64,000 nt of DNA from Gemmatimonadales bacterium (GCA_036265815.1 DATAOI010000078.1:26717-90716); one strand, 5' to 3'; positions 9,210-19,591 are shown, numbered from the stretch's first letter. Notes: generated from the letters alone by a model not told the origin. Translations and numbers: made by a program.

Positions 9210-9983
9210 ATGGCGTCTAAACGACTGGCCCTTCTTACTCTTGCCGCGCTCGCCGGGTGCGGTGGAGACCACGGGAGCAGCATAGCCGCGGATAGCTTGA
9301 CCCGCGATCTGCAACGCCTCCCGGTAGACTCCTCGGCCACTCTGTACGACCAACCCGAGGCCGCGCCGCTCCCGGTGGCCGCCAAGCCCAAGCCGGCGCC
9401 GAAGCCCGCGCCGAAGCCCAAGCCGAAGCCCGCGCCGGCGCCCGAGCCCGCTCCCGCCCCGCTCGCGCTCGACGCAGGTGCCAGCGTGCCTATGGCCGTC
9501 GACCGGGAGATCACCTCCCGCACCGACAAGGCTGGTGCAATCGTGATGGCCACCGTGTCCAGCGACGTCAAGGATGCACAGGGTCGCGTGGTGATTCCGT
9601 CGGGCTCGAAGGTGACGATGACGATCGCCCAGATCCACGAGTCGGAGAACAAGGGCGACAAGACCGGCAAGCTCACCCTCACCCCGAACTCGGTCGAGAT
9701 CGCGGGTCAGACCTACGCGCTGGAAGCCTCGGCCGAAGCGCTCGACCGCACGCTCCGGGACCGCAAGACCAACGCGGGTGACGTCGCTAAGGTCGGCGTC
9801 GGCGCGGCGGCAGGCGCGTTGGCGGGCAAGTTGATCGGTGGCAGCACCAAGGCTGCCGTGATCGGCGGCGTGATCGGAGGCGCCATCGGCACCCAGCGCG
9901 CCATCGAGACCCAGGACCGGGACGTCGTGGTTCCGGCGAGCTCGCGGGTAGAGCTCACGCTGACCGGACCGTTCACCCGCTGA
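9210..9983 (+). CDS. lipoprotein with Lys-Pro-Ala linker and glycine-zipper C-terminus
   Basis: 257 residues from the ATG at 9210, which is preceded by GGAGG at 9201-9205. The signal peptide ends in a lipobox (LAALAGC), so the protein should be lipidated. A KP/AP-repeat linker (about residues 60-90) would let it span the periplasm or cell wall. A conserved beta-rich region follows (GAIVMATVSSDVKDAQGRVV), then two glycine-zipper helices (VGAAAGALAGKLIGG and VIGGVIGGAIG) and a short beta tail. Glycine zippers suggest membrane insertion or oligomerisation. Function unknown. Confidence 0.85.
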   Translation: MASKRLALLTLAALAGCGGDHGSSIAADSLTRDLQRLPVDSSATLYDQPEAAPLPVAAKPKPAPKPAPKPKPKPAPAPEPAPAPLALDAGASVPMAVDREITSRTDKAGAIVMATVSSDVKDAQGRVVIPSGSKVTMTIAQIHESENKGDKTGKLTLTPNSVEIAGQTYALEASAEALDRTLRDRKTNAGDVAKVGVGAAAGALAGKLIGGSTKAAVIGGVIGGAIGTQRAIETQDRDVVVPASSRVELTLTGPFTR

Positions 9984-9985
9984 AC

Positions 9986-10028
9986 CCAGGCCAGAGTGCA
10001 CGCCAGTCCGGGTTGCTGCCCGGCCTGG
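9986..10028 (+). terminator. possible hairpin after the lipoprotein gene
   Basis: CCAGGCC at 9986-9992 pairs with GGCCTGG at 10022-10028, and an alternative inner hairpin CCGGG/CCCGG lies within it. It follows the lipoprotein stop directly. There is no T-tract, so termination is only a possibility. Confidence 0.25.
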
Positions 10029-10107
10029 CGCCGCACGGCCGATCCCGCCAAACTCAGCTGTGAGCCGGAACACTGTCGGCGTTCGTCCGATCCCCCATTT
10101 GTCATCC

Positions 10108-10401
10108 ATGTCCAGAGCCTTCGTCAACGAAGACGCCGCCGGGAGAGGATCGGCCGAGCGTTACCCGCTTCCAGAGCGGGATGACCCCGGCTTTCCCCGG
10201 GCGGCGGCCCGTGCCCTCCTTCGCGGCGCCGACCAGGGAGACACGGTCGGTGCCGAGAGCGCCACCGGCTACTATTGGGGCGACCCGGTCCTGCACTCCG
10301 AAGTGGAGCGGATCCTGACCGAGGCGCGCGAGGACCGGGACGAGCGGCTCGAGCAGCTCGCCGAACGTTTTCTCAGGCGACCCGCGGCCCGTCGTCGGTA
10401 G
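10108..10401 (+). CDS. small conserved-looking protein with MSRAFVNED start
   Basis: 97 residues from the ATG at 10108. The opening MSRAFVNED and the following 'LPER' resemble the N-terminus of some GreA/GreB-like elongation factors, and a GDTVGAESATGYYWGDP segment precedes a charged C-terminal helix (HSEVERILTEAREDRDERLE). No complete Gre domain is present, so this may be a stand-alone relative or an unrelated protein. I preferred this start to one at 10060 because the similarity begins here. A second small gene follows after 19 bases in the same direction. Confidence 0.5.
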   Translation: MSRAFVNEDAAGRGSAERYPLPERDDPGFPRAAARALLRGADQGDTVGAESATGYYWGDPVLHSEVERILTEAREDRDERLEQLAERFLRRPAARRR

Positions 10402-10420
10402 ATCTCGACAGGAGCCTTCC

Positions 10421-10777
10421 ATGCCCACACCCCGTGATCCCACTCCGCCCGCAGATCTCGACGACGCCTTGAATCCGCACCGCGCCGAGGACCAGGAGCG
10501 CGCCCGCGAGCACAATCAGGACATCCTTCTGCAGCGCGGCGTGAAACTGTTTGGAGAAGAGACCGACGATGAGCTCGCCGATCTCTGGTCGGCGGTCGAT
10601 CGGTTCGAGTCGCTGGTGGAGGCCCGCGGTGGGGACACAATGGTCAACGCGCCCGACTCTTCCGAGCCCGAGAACCCCGCGATGGTGCTGCCCGAACGGA
10701 AGCCGCGGGAGTCGGCGGGCGACTACGGCCGCCGGATTCACGAGGCCGCGGACCAGCTGACCCGCTTCGAGCGCTAG
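10421..10777 (+). CDS. hypothetical acidic protein
   Basis: 118 residues, strongly charged and probably cytosolic. Contains two likely helices (EETDDELADLWSAVDRFESL and DYGRRIHEAADQLTRF) separated by a Pro/Ser-rich loop. No family recognised. AGGAG lies about 8 bases before the ATG, and codon use looks like that of its neighbours, which supports a real gene. It probably shares a transcript with the small gene upstream and converges on aceK, with 6 bases between the stop codons. Confidence 0.6.
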   Translation: MPTPRDPTPPADLDDALNPHRAEDQERAREHNQDILLQRGVKLFGEETDDELADLWSAVDRFESLVEARGGDTMVNAPDSSEPENPAMVLPERKPRESAGDYGRRIHEAADQLTRFER

Positions 10778-10783
10778 GCGGCG

Positions 10784-12547
10784 TCAGCTCCCGCCGCGCC
10801 GGAGCGCTTCGCTGCGCCGGTAGGGGAAGACGTCGACCACCTCGCCGGCCGCGAGCCGGCGCTGGACCTCCTGCCAGAAGCCGGTGTCGAGCAGATCGCC
10901 GTGATGATTGAGGAACTCCTCCCGGAGCACGCCCGACGGTGCCAGGAACGCCTGGAACTCCTCGGGAAAGACATCCTGCTCCCCCACATAGAACCAGGGC
11001 TCGGCCGCGAATTCCTCCTCGATCGAGGTCGGCTGGGGAATTCGGCGGAAGCGGCATTCCGAGAGCAGGCAGAGCTCGTCGTAGTCGTAACAGATCACCC
11101 GTCCGTTCCGGGTCACCCCGAAATTCTTGAGCAGCATGTCTCCGGTGAAGATGTCGGCCGCCGCGAGATCCTTGATCGCGTTGCCGAAATCGATGACCGC
11201 CTCGCGCGCGGCCGCGGCGTCGGCGTCGCGGAGGAAGAGGTTGAGCGGGGTCACCCGGCGCTCGGTATAGGCGTGGCGCACGATTACCCGGTCGCCCGCC
11301 ACCCGGACGGTGGCGCCAGCCACCGAGAGCAGATAACCCAGCAGGTCGTCGGGGAAGCAGCGGCGGGGAAACTCGAGGTGCTCGAACTCCTGGGCGTCGG
11401 CCAGGCGCCCTACCCGGTCGCGCACGAACACGAAATGATACTTGTCCATCACCGCCTGGCGGGTGGTGTTCTTGGGCGCGCCGAAGCTGTCCTTGATGAT
11501 CTTGAAGACCAGGTTGAGATCCGGCAGGAGGAAGACGGCCATGACCATGCCTTCGTCGCCCTCGGCGAAGGCGAACCGGACATCCTGCTGCTCCAGGTGG
11601 ACGATGAGATTGTGGAACAGCTCGGTCTTGCCGTGTTTGTTGTAGCCGATGGCGTTGTAGAGCTCATCCACTCGCTTGAGCGGCATGATGGAGCTGAGAA
11701 ACTCGATGAGTGCGCGCGGCCGCGGCGCCTCCACCCGGAAGTAGGACCAGCTGAAGCCGAACACGATGCTGGCCTCGTTCTGGGTAAGCAGCGCGGCGTC
11801 CACCACGATGCCACGCTCGGAGCGGAGCAGCGGAAGCACGATCGGGAGGGTCATCCCACCTCGCCGGATCCGGCCGACCAGGTACGCTCCCTTGTTCCGG
11901 TAGAACACCGAGCGCACCACGTCGATCGACACCGGGCCGGTGACGGGCAGCTCCCGCAGGGCCTCATCGATCATCCGGGCGACGATGCCGGCGTCGCGCT
12001 CCAGTGAGGCATAGGGCACCGACCAGGAAAACCGCTCCAGCATCCGGCGGACCAGCGCGGCGTCGGCCGCGCCGGCCGAGTAGGTGTCGTACAGCTCGGA
12101 GGGATCGGAGGGCTCCGCCCGCGGGGCCTGCTCCAGATACTCGATGCTGGGATCCACGCCCACCGTGCTGAACACCCGGCGGGTCACCGAATTGAAGAAG
12201 GTCTGCTCCAGCTCGGCGTCCGGCCGCCCTCGGGTCCCCGCGGCGTGCAGCGCCCGCATCGCGGCCCAGAGCGTGCGCTCCATGACCGCATCCCGGAGGA
12301 TGTCGTGCACGTCGGCTACCGCGCCGTCCAGATGCACCTTGTACAGCGTAAGCCGCTCGGTGGCGTCCGCCTGGGCACCGAGCCAGTCGCGCTGCTCGAA
12401 CCGACCGCGCGCTCGGCGGGTGATCTCCTCGAACCCCCAATGGTAGCGCTCGTACCCCGCGTGGATCGCCGCCACCGCGGTGGCGGCGTTGCCGATCGCG
12501 GGAGATCCCGCCAGATTCACCGGCGGTTGTCGCCCCGAGACCGTCAT
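10784..12547 (-). CDS. aceK: isocitrate dehydrogenase kinase/phosphatase
   Basis: 587 residues from the ATG at 12547 (a TTG at 12562 would add five residues). Matches AceK over its full length (E. coli 578). It reversibly phosphorylates isocitrate dehydrogenase to divert carbon from the TCA cycle into the glyoxylate shunt. Kinase landmarks are clear: the nucleotide-site Lys in [19 protein letters not shown] and CYDYDELC at the catalytic end, and the N-terminal regulatory domain with ETTFFNS-like [17 protein letters not shown]. The substrate gene icd is divergent, with only 27 bases between the two start codons. No aceA or aceB is in the window, unlike the enterobacterial aceBAK operon. Confidence 0.95.
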   Translation of the reverse strand: MTVSGRQPPVNLAGSPAIGNAATAVAAIHAGYERYHWGFEEITRRARGRFEQRDWLGAQADATERLTLYKVHLDGAVADVHDILRDAVMERTLWAAMRALHAAGTRGRPDAELEQTFFNSVTRRVFSTVGVDPSIEYLEQAPRAEPSDPSELYDTYSAGAADAALVRRMLERFSWSVPYASLERDAGIVARMIDEALRELPVTGPVSIDVVRSVFYRNKGAYLVGRIRRGGMTLPIVLPLLRSERGIVVDAALLTQNEASIVFGFSWSYFRVEAPRPRALIEFLSSIMPLKRVDELYNAIGYNKHGKTELFHNLIVHLEQQDVRFAFAEGDEGMVMAVFLLPDLNLVFKIIKDSFGAPKNTTRQAVMDKYHFVFVRDRVGRLADAQEFEHLEFPRRCFPDDLLGYLLSVAGATVRVAGDRVIVRHAYTERRVTPLNLFLRDADAAAAREAVIDFGNAIKDLAAADIFTGDMLLKNFGVTRNGRVICYDYDELCLLSECRFRRIPQPTSIEEEFAAEPWFYVGEQDVFPEEFQAFLAPSGVLREEFLNHHGDLLDTGFWQEVQRRLAAGEVVDVFPYRRSEALRRGGS

Positions 12548-12574
12548 CCCGTCCGCTCCCAAGGGTTCCGCACC

Positions 12575-13834
12575 ATGTCAGCCTCCACGTCGCCCGTCTC
12601 CCCCCCTCCGGCCGCGCCCACGGACGGAGAGGCCATCACCCTGCACGAGGGCAAGCTCCAGGTACCGGCTCAGCCGATTATTCCGTTCATCGAGGGCGAT
12701 GGCACCGGCCCGGACATCTGGCGGGCCTCCCAGTACGTCTTCGACAACGCGGTGCGGCTGGCGTATGGCGGCCGCAAGCGGATCGCGTGGCTCGAGGTTC
12801 TGGCCGGTGAAAAGGCCAAGGAGCGGGTCAATAGCTGGCTGCCCGATGATACGCTGGCCGCCATCGATCACTACCTGGTGGCCATCAAGGGGCCGCTTAC
12901 CACCCCGGTCGGGGGTGGGTTCCGCTCGCTCAACGTGGCCCTCCGGCAGAAGCTCGATCTGTTCGCCTGCGTGCGTCCGGTCCGCTGGTTCGAGGGGGTT
13001 CCCTCCCCGGTCAAGGCACCGCAGGACGTGAACATGATCATCTTCCGGGAGAACACGGAAGACATCTACGCCGGAATCGAGTACAAGGCCAAGACCGATG
13101 AGGCCCGCCGGGTGGTCGAGTTCCTTCAGCAGCAGATGGGGGTGCAGACCATCCGCTTTCCCGCCACCAGCGCCATCGGGATCAAGCCGGTGTCCGAAGA
13201 GGGCTCCAAGCGCCTGATCCGCTCCGCCATCGAGTACGCGATCACTCAGGGGGCCCCCAGCGTGACCCTGGTGCACAAGGGCAATATCATGAAGTTCACC
13301 GAGGGCGGCTTCCGCGACTGGGGCTACCAGGTTGCCCAGGAGGAGTACGGCGCCGGCGAGATCGACGGCGGACCGTGGTGCCGCCTTCCCGGCGGTGTGG
13401 TGATCAAGGACGTGATCGCCGATGCGTTCCTGCAGCAGATCCTCACTCGACCGCGGGAGTACAGCGTCATCGCCACCCTCAACCTCAACGGCGATTACAT
13501 CTCCGACGCGTTGGCGGCCCAGGTGGGCGGGATCGGCATCGCGCCGGGCGCCAACATCAACTATCTCACCGGCCATGCGGTCTTCGAGGCTACCCATGGG
13601 ACCGCGCCCAAGTACGCCGGGCAGGACAAGGTGAATCCCGGGTCCCTCATTCTGTCCGGCGAGATGATGTTCCGCTACCTGGGCTGGAACGAGGCCGCCG
13701 ACCTGATCATCCGCTCGCTCGAGCGGACCATCGCGGAGAAGCGGGTGACCTACGACTTCGAGCGTCTGATGACCGGCGCCACCCTGCTCAAGACCAGTGA
13801 TTTCGGCCGGGCCATGGTGGAGAACATGTCATAG
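12575..13834 (+). CDS. icd: NADP-dependent isocitrate dehydrogenase
   Basis: 419 residues (E. coli 416). Oxidatively decarboxylates isocitrate to 2-oxoglutarate in the TCA cycle. The phosphorylatable substrate-binding serine is Ser118 in [12 protein letters not shown], equivalent to Ser113 of the E. coli enzyme, so it should be a genuine AceK target. NADP specificity is indicated by the Lys-Tyr pair in [16 protein letters not shown]. Other active-site features are [25 protein letters not shown] and [10 protein letters not shown]. The start at 12575 leaves 27 bases to aceK. The stop lies 4 bases from the end of the convergent Hsp15 gene. Confidence 0.97.
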   Translation: MSASTSPVSPPPAAPTDGEAITLHEGKLQVPAQPIIPFIEGDGTGPDIWRASQYVFDNAVRLAYGGRKRIAWLEVLAGEKAKERVNSWLPDDTLAAIDHYLVAIKGPLTTPVGGGFRSLNVALRQKLDLFACVRPVRWFEGVPSPVKAPQDVNMIIFRENTEDIYAGIEYKAKTDEARRVVEFLQQQMGVQTIRFPATSAIGIKPVSEEGSKRLIRSAIEYAITQGAPSVTLVHKGNIMKFTEGGFRDWGYQVAQEEYGAGEIDGGPWCRLPGGVVIKDVIADAFLQQILTRPREYSVIATLNLNGDYISDALAAQVGGIGIAPGANINYLTGHAVFEATHGTAPKYAGQDKVNPGSLILSGEMMFRYLGWNEAADLIIRSLERTIAEKRVTYDFERLMTGATLLKTSDFGRAMVENMS

Positions 13835-13838
13835 GGGC

Positions 13839-14237
13839 TCACTCCCGGCCTTTGAGTCGATTGATATCCCTGCGGTCCTTCTTGGTCGGCCGGCCGCGCT
13901 CGGAGACGAACGCGGCATGCAGGGTCTTGAGCTGAACCGCCATCGCTGCCCGCGCGGCCCTGCTCGCTTCGGTCTCCAGGTAGAGCTCGGCCGCCTCGCT
14001 CGCCGGTCCCCGGCGCGCCGAGAGCGCGCGCACCGCGACCTGATACTCGTAGACCCCCTGCCGGATCCGGACCTCGTCACCCACCTGGAGCGGACGCGCG
14101 CGCTTGGCGCGGTCACCGTTCACCTGGACCTTGCCGCCCCCGATGGCCTCCGACGCGAGCGCCCGGGTCTTGTAGAACCGCGCCGCCCAGAGCCATTTGT
14201 CCAGCCGGACTCTGTCCTCCCGATCGCCCTCGCTCAT
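13839..14237 (-). CDS. hslR: S4-domain heat shock protein Hsp15 family
   Basis: 132 residues, the same size as E. coli Hsp15 (133). The S4 RNA-binding domain occupies about residues 8-70 (RLDKWLWAARFYKTRALA ... GKVQVNGDRAKRARPLQVGD), followed by a basic C-terminal tail (GRPTKKDRRDINRLKG) also typical of the family. Hsp15 binds the 50S subunit carrying stalled nascent chains and helps to rescue it. A longer in-frame reading from 14354 was rejected because the family begins close to MSEGDRED. Confidence 0.88.
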   Translation of the reverse strand: MSEGDREDRVRLDKWLWAARFYKTRALASEAIGGGKVQVNGDRAKRARPLQVGDEVRIRQGVYEYQVAVRALSARRGPASEAAELYLETEASRAARAAMAVQLKTLHAAFVSERGRPTKKDRRDINRLKGRE

Positions 14238-14388
14238 CCTCGAATAGTACACCGCTAACTGCAACAAATAGCGCACAATCGAGTGTGGGAAGCCCGCGTC
14301 TTCCCGCTTCTCCGGGGCGAACGCGAGAGATGGCCGCAGGCGCGGCATTTGCACCGAAGTCGGGCTCCCTTACCGACATCGGAACCGA

Positions 14389-16674
14389 ATGCTCTGGTCC
14401 CAGCTCTGGCTGGCTCTCGCGATTGCTCTGCCACCCGATCGCCCGGCGGCCCTCGTGCCTGATCGGGCCCTCAGCTCGCCCGGAGTCGACTCGATCATCG
14501 CCGGGGCTGCCGAGGCGCTCTCTCGGGGGCGTCCCTGGGAGGCGAGCCGGCTGATGGCGAGCATCCTGGCCGACTCGGCCCGGCGGACCCCGGAGGCGAT
14601 CTTTCTCGCCGCCACCGCGGCGAGCCGCTGGGGTGGGTGGCGCGAGGTCGCCACTCTGCTGGATCGGGCGCCATGGCTCGACTCCCTCTACCAGGGCAGA
14701 GGCCGCCTGCTGCTGGCCCGTGCCGAGCTGGAGCAGGGGGCCGATTCGGCCGCGTTGCGCCATGCCCTCGCCTTTCCCGGATGGGCGCCCGATTCACTCG
14801 AGGGCGAGCGGCTGATCGTGCTCGCCATGGCGCTGGATCATCTGAACGCCAGGGATAGCGCCGCCACGATGTACCGGCACGCCGGGGAGCGGCTGCCGCT
14901 GGTATCCGACTGGCTCTGGATGCGTGCCGCCTCGATGACCGATGACAGTGCCGGTCGAGCCCGCCTGTATGCCCTGGTGGTGGACCCGCTGGCCCGCGCG
15001 AGGATCGCCTGGAGCGAAGCCGCGGCGCATCGGCGCACCGGGGATCTCGAGGGCGCCGCCCGGCGCTATGCCGCGCTTGGTGTCCGGATCGACGCCCTCC
15101 GGCTCCGCTTCGACTTCAGCCCCGACAGCGCGGCGCGCGCTCGGGTGCGGGCCGATCTGCTCGCGCTGCTGGCGGAGCCGCGCGGGTCGGGTGAAACCCG
15201 TGGGGCGATCGCGCTGGTGGACAGCGCATTCTCGCCCCTCGCGCCGGCCGAGGAGCTGGTGGTGGCAGGTGCGGCCGCAGCCGCCGGTATGGTGGACCGC
15301 GCGGCCACCGGGTACGAGCGGGCCATTGCTGCCGGCCAGGGGGGCACGGATGCGCGGTTCGCATATGCCACCGTCCTCGCCCGGCTCAACCGGTACGCCG
15401 ACGCGGCGTTCCAGTTCAATCTGGTGCGGGCACCGATCTCGCTGGCGGCGTCCGCGGCCTATCAGCGGGCTCGCGCGCTGGTGCGGGATGGCCGGATGCT
15501 CGAGGGCCGGACCGCGCTGCTCGACATCACCAGACGCTATGCCCGAGATACGATTGCCGCTCCCGCGGCGCTCTTTCTGCTCGGCGACCTCGCCGTGGAT
15601 GACGGGTCGGACAGCCTCGCCAGACGCTACTACCAGCGCCTGACCGTCCGGTTCCCCAAGCACAGTCTGGCACCGGCGGCGATGTTTCGTGCCGCCATGA
15701 TCGGCTTCGTGGCCGGAATGCCGGTGACTGCCGCCCGGGAGTTCGACCAGGTCACGAGCCAGTATCCTCGGAGCGACGAGGCCGGTGCGGGAGCATACTG
15801 GGCCGGACGGGCGCTCGCCGATATCAGCGATAGCGCCGGCGCTCGCGCTCATTGGGAGCCGCTCGCCGCCGGAGATCCCAGCTCCTACTACACCGGCCTC
15901 GCCGCCCGCCGCCTGGGCCGTCCTGGGTGGGCCCTCCCCAACGCCAGCGATGAGTTCGCGCCGCTGCCCGCCGCCGACACCGCCGTAGCCCGCGCCGCGC
16001 TCCTGGCACGCCTCGGGCTCGGCGCCGAGGCCGGCTGGGAATACGACCGCCTGGCGCGGACTACCGACAGCTCGGCCGAGCGGCTGCTCGCGCTGGCCCA
16101 CGCCTTCCAGTCCAATGGCCAGGCCACCCGGGCGATCCAGCTTGCCCGACGCGCCCTGGTGCGGGGCGCTCCGGCGGACGCTCGCACCTACCGGCTGATC
16201 TACCCGGTCGTGCTGGAGGATGCGCTCCTCACGGAAGCTTCTCAGCACGGCGTCGATCCCAGCCTGCTTGCCGCCCTCATCCGCCAGGAATCGATGTTCA
16301 ACCCGGCGGCCACCTCCGCGGCCGGTGCTCGCGGGCTGATGCAGGTCATGCCCGAGCTGGGCGGGCGGCTGGCTCGCTCGCTGGAGTACCCGGTGTGGGA
16401 CCCGGTGCTGCTCTATCAGCCGGACGTGAGCCTGCAGCTCGGCACCTTTCACCTGCAGGAGCTCTCCCAACGCTACCGGCAGCCGGCCCACGTGCTGGCC
16501 GCCTACAACGCCGGAGCGAACCGGGTCGACCGCTGGGCGATGCGGGTGGGGGTCGACGACCCCGAGGTGTTCACCGAACGGATCCCCTACACCGAGACCC
16601 GGGGCTACGTGCGAGCCATCCGTCGCAATGAGGAGATCTACCGGGCCCTCTACGCCTGGCCCGACCGGCTCTGA
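14389..16674 (+). CDS. lytic transglycosylase with N-terminal TPR-like superhelix (Slt70 type)
   Basis: 761 residues. Begins with a signal-like hydrophobic stretch (LWLALAIALP), then about 580 residues of helical TPR-like repeats rich in Ala and Arg, and a C-terminal SLT domain from about residue 615. The catalytic Glu is in ALIRQESMFNP, with the family motifs GARGLMQVMPELG, LGTFHLQEL, VLAAYNAGANRV and FTERIPYTETRGYV. It cleaves peptidoglycan between MurNAc and GlcNAc in the periplasm. The long ring-like N-terminus is as in Slt70. It stands alone on the plus strand, divergent from the Hsp15 gene. Confidence 0.92.
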   Translation: MLWSQLWLALAIALPPDRPAALVPDRALSSPGVDSIIAGAAEALSRGRPWEASRLMASILADSARRTPEAIFLAATAASRWGGWREVATLLDRAPWLDSLYQGRGRLLLARAELEQGADSAALRHALAFPGWAPDSLEGERLIVLAMALDHLNARDSAATMYRHAGERLPLVSDWLWMRAASMTDDSAGRARLYALVVDPLARARIAWSEAAAHRRTGDLEGAARRYAALGVRIDALRLRFDFSPDSAARARVRADLLALLAEPRGSGETRGAIALVDSAFSPLAPAEELVVAGAAAAAGMVDRAATGYERAIAAGQGGTDARFAYATVLARLNRYADAAFQFNLVRAPISLAASAAYQRARALVRDGRMLEGRTALLDITRRYARDTIAAPAALFLLGDLAVDDGSDSLARRYYQRLTVRFPKHSLAPAAMFRAAMIGFVAGMPVTAAREFDQVTSQYPRSDEAGAGAYWAGRALADISDSAGARAHWEPLAAGDPSSYYTGLAARRLGRPGWALPNASDEFAPLPAADTAVARAALLARLGLGAEAGWEYDRLARTTDSSAERLLALAHAFQSNGQATRAIQLARRALVRGAPADARTYRLIYPVVLEDALLTEASQHGVDPSLLAALIRQESMFNPAATSAAGARGLMQVMPELGGRLARSLEYPVWDPVLLYQPDVSLQLGTFHLQELSQRYRQPAHVLAAYNAGANRVDRWAMRVGVDDPEVFTERIPYTETRGYVRAIRRNEEIYRALYAWPDRL

Positions 16675-16739
16675 GTCTGGCCTCCGGCCAGCCGAGGTCT
16701 TAGCTTCACTGAGCCTCGATTCTGGAAGGTCGACTCAGG

Positions 16740-19484
16740 TTGCTGGATTCCTACCCTTCGCTCGATGCCCTCGATCGCCTCGACGAGGGCATCTTCGCCC
16801 TGGATGCCGACGGGCGCATCTCCTATGTGAACCGCGCAGCCCGCCGACTGCTTCCTCGATTGATCGGCGCCACCGGCGGCGAGCTGGTCGGAACCATCAT
16901 CTGGAACGCCTCCGCCTCCTTCGCGCACACACCCATGGGTGTCGCGCTCCGTCGCGCCCAGTCGGAAACCAGCGCCGTCACCCAGATGATGCGTGATCCG
17001 GTGTCGGGCAGCGACCTCGAGCTCCGGGTCTACCCCTCCGCTGAAGGGGCCAGCGTGCTCCTCCGCTCGATCGCGCCGGCGCCATCGACCGAGGTGCTGG
17101 ACCGGGTGAGCGACCTGTACTTCGCCTGCGATGGCGACTGGCGTCTCACCTTCCTCAACACCCGCGCCAGGGAATACTTCCGCCTCCTCGGCGTCAGCCG
17201 GGAAGAGCCGCTGGGGCGGTCCGTCTGGGACGTGATTCCCGGACTGGCCGGCTCCCGCTTCCAGGCCGAGGCGTTCCGCGCGATGGTGGAGCAGACCGAA
17301 GTCGAGCTCGAGGCCCTCTTCCCTCCGCTGAATCGCTGGTTCTCCGCGCGGATCACTCCGATGGACGACGGCGTCATCGCCTGCGCCAGAGACATCACCG
17401 GATGGCGCCAGTCGCGCGCGGCGCTTACCCGCGAAGCGGAACGGCTGGCGGAGGTCATCCGAACCCAGCATGCCGTGATCACGGCCGGCCCGGACCTTGG
17501 CGCGGTGATGCGCGTCGTGTCCGAGCGCCTCCAGGCACTCACCGGCGCGTCCGCGGCGGGCGTCTTCCTGCCGGAGGACGAGGAACTGGTGCTCTGCGAG
17601 GGGAGCGGCCCGGCGCGCGCCTGGCTGGGGCAGAGGCTGCCCCTCTCGGGCAGCCTGGTCGGCCACTGTTATACCAGCGGCGAGATGATCCGGTGCGATG
17701 ACACGACCATCGATCCCCGGGCCCACCAGGCCGCGGCCCGGACCCTCGGCGCCCGATCGGGATTGCTGGTGCCCCTGGCCGGCGCGGAGGGCACCAGTGC
17801 GGTGGTATCGATCTGGTCCGACCGGCCGCGGGCTTTCGATCAGGTACACGAGCATACCCTTCAGCTCCTCGCGGGCCTCCTATCCGCCGCGATGGAGCGG
17901 GCGTCCAGCTTCGCCGCGAATCAGCTGCTGCTGGCCCAGCGGACCGCGGCCCTTGTGGCCCTTCGGGAAGGCGAGGAGCGGTTTCGCCAGTTGGTGGAGT
18001 CGATCGACGACGTCGTGTTCCGGCTGGACCGGCAGCATCGTTGTGTCGATGCGTTCGGCCAGTGGCTGGAGCGGGAGGGCATCCGGGTCGAGAGCCTCGT
18101 CGGCCGAACCACCGGTGAGATCGTCGGCCCGGAGGAGGCGCCGGTGCACGAGCGGGCGAATCTGCGCGCGCTGGGGGGAGAGACGGTCACCTACGAATGG
18201 ACGTTGCGGACCCGCCGTGGGCTCCGGCACATGCAAACCATCCTGTCGCCCCTTCGCGGCGCCGATGGGGAGATCAGCGGGATCGTCGGCGTGGGGCGGG
18301 ACATCAGTCAGCGGATCGAAGCCGAGCAGCAGATCCGGCAGGCGCAGAAGATGGAGGCGGTGGGGCGCTTTGCCGGAGGGGTCGCCCACGATCTCAACAA
18401 CATGATGATGATCATCATGGGATTCAGCGATTTCCTGCTCGACGCGCTGGAGCCGGGCGACCGGCGCTCCTCCGACGCGGAGGAGATCCGTAAGGCGGCG
18501 GAGCGGGCGATGCATCTCACCCGCCAGCTCCTGGCGTTCGGGCGGTACCGCGTGGTCGCCCGCGAGGTGCTCAGCCTGAACGAGGTGGTCTCCGGCATGG
18601 AGCGGATGCTGCGGCCCCTGGTGGGCGAGGACATCGCACTGATCACCCGGCTCGCACCCGAGCTGGGTGGCGTCGAGGCGGACTACGGACAGATGGAGCA
18701 GGTGGTCATGAATCTCGCGCTCAACTCGCGAGACGCGATGCGGCCGGGCGGGCGCCTCACCATCGAGACGATGGACGTGGATTTCCCCGAGGGCTACGCC
18801 TTCGAGCACCTCGGCTTCGAGATCCCGGCCGGGTCCTACGTGCTGATGGTCGTGGCGGACACCGGGCATGGAATGACGGCGGAGGTGAAAGCCCACCTGT
18901 TCGAGCCCTTCTTCACCACCAAGCCGTCCACCCACAACAGCGGACTGGGGCTCGCCACGGTCTACGGCATCGTGGCGCAGAGTGGAGGGTATATCTGGGT
19001 GGATAGCGCCCCCGACCAGGGCACCAGCTTCAAGGTCTGCTTCCCACGGGTTTCAGCCGAGGACGCGGCGAGCTCGGCCGACGCGGCGACACCGGCGGCG
19101 GCACGGGGGACGGAGACGGTCCTCATCGTGGAGGATGAGGACGTGGTGCGCGCCCTCGCGTCCCGGGCGCTCAGCAGCCATGGCTACGTCGTGCTCGAGG
19201 CACGAAACGGGCGGGAGGCACTGGCACTGGTCGAACAGTCCCCCGACCGGGTGGACCTGGTGCTGACCGACGTGGTGATGCCCGAGATGGGCGGGCAGCA
19301 ACTGGTCGAGCAGCTCCAGCAGGCGCTGCCGGATGCCCGGATCATGTACATGTCCGGCTACACCGAGGGCGACAAGCTCCAGCCCGGCATCCGGAACTCG
19401 CCCTATCCCTTTCTGCAGAAGCCGTTCTCCCCCGACAATCTCTGCCGCCGGGTTCGCGAGGCACTGGATACCGCCGTCCGCTGA
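16740..19484 (+). CDS. hybrid sensor histidine kinase: PAS-PAS-GAF-PAS-HisKA-HATPase-REC
   Basis: 914 residues from a TTG start that follows GGAAGG by about 9 bases. Soluble: PAS at about 5-110, PAS at about 118-230, GAF at about 245-395, PAS at about 410-530, HisKA with phospho-His550 in GGVAHDLNNMMMI, HATPase at about 650-770 (QVVMNLALNSRDAM, ADTGHGM, GLGLATVYGIV) and a C-terminal receiver with Asp844 in LVLTDVVMPEMGG. The attached receiver suggests internal phosphorelay or self-control of the kinase; no separate output regulator is adjacent. The stacked PAS/GAF sensors suggest cytosolic ligand, redox or light sensing. Confidence 0.92.
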   Translation: MLDSYPSLDALDRLDEGIFALDADGRISYVNRAARRLLPRLIGATGGELVGTIIWNASASFAHTPMGVALRRAQSETSAVTQMMRDPVSGSDLELRVYPSAEGASVLLRSIAPAPSTEVLDRVSDLYFACDGDWRLTFLNTRAREYFRLLGVSREEPLGRSVWDVIPGLAGSRFQAEAFRAMVEQTEVELEALFPPLNRWFSARITPMDDGVIACARDITGWRQSRAALTREAERLAEVIRTQHAVITAGPDLGAVMRVVSERLQALTGASAAGVFLPEDEELVLCEGSGPARAWLGQRLPLSGSLVGHCYTSGEMIRCDDTTIDPRAHQAAARTLGARSGLLVPLAGAEGTSAVVSIWSDRPRAFDQVHEHTLQLLAGLLSAAMERASSFAANQLLLAQRTAALVALREGEERFRQLVESIDDVVFRLDRQHRCVDAFGQWLEREGIRVESLVGRTTGEIVGPEEAPVHERANLRALGGETVTYEWTLRTRRGLRHMQTILSPLRGADGEISGIVGVGRDISQRIEAEQQIRQAQKMEAVGRFAGGVAHDLNNMMMIIMGFSDFLLDALEPGDRRSSDAEEIRKAAERAMHLTRQLLAFGRYRVVAREVLSLNEVVSGMERMLRPLVGEDIALITRLAPELGGVEADYGQMEQVVMNLALNSRDAMRPGGRLTIETMDVDFPEGYAFEHLGFEIPAGSYVLMVVADTGHGMTAEVKAHLFEPFFTTKPSTHNSGLGLATVYGIVAQSGGYIWVDSAPDQGTSFKVCFPRVSAEDAASSADAATPAAARGTETVLIVEDEDVVRALASRALSSHGYVVLEARNGREALALVEQSPDRVDLVLTDVVMPEMGGQQLVEQLQQALPDARIMYMSGYTEGDKLQPGIRNSPYPFLQKPFSPDNLCRRVREALDTAVR

Positions 19485-19591
19485 GGCGTGGGTTCTGGAT
19501 CACATCCCACCGTCCGACACGCTCCGCATCTTAAAGGATCGCCACAGCTCCGCGACAACTGTCGACGGAGCTTGAGCCACGGAGGTGAACC

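Noticed and set aside
9375..9460. Possible CRISPR-like or satellite repeat
   Set aside because: This is the coding sequence for a Lys-Pro-Ala linker, with irregular period and no spacers.
10060..10107. Earlier start of the MSRAFVNED protein
   Set aside because: The added residues look like translated non-coding sequence and family-like similarity begins at the internal ATG.
16650..17855. Minus-strand frame opposite the hybrid kinase
   Set aside because: The plus-strand protein has complete PAS, GAF, HisKA and receiver motifs; the opposite frame has none.
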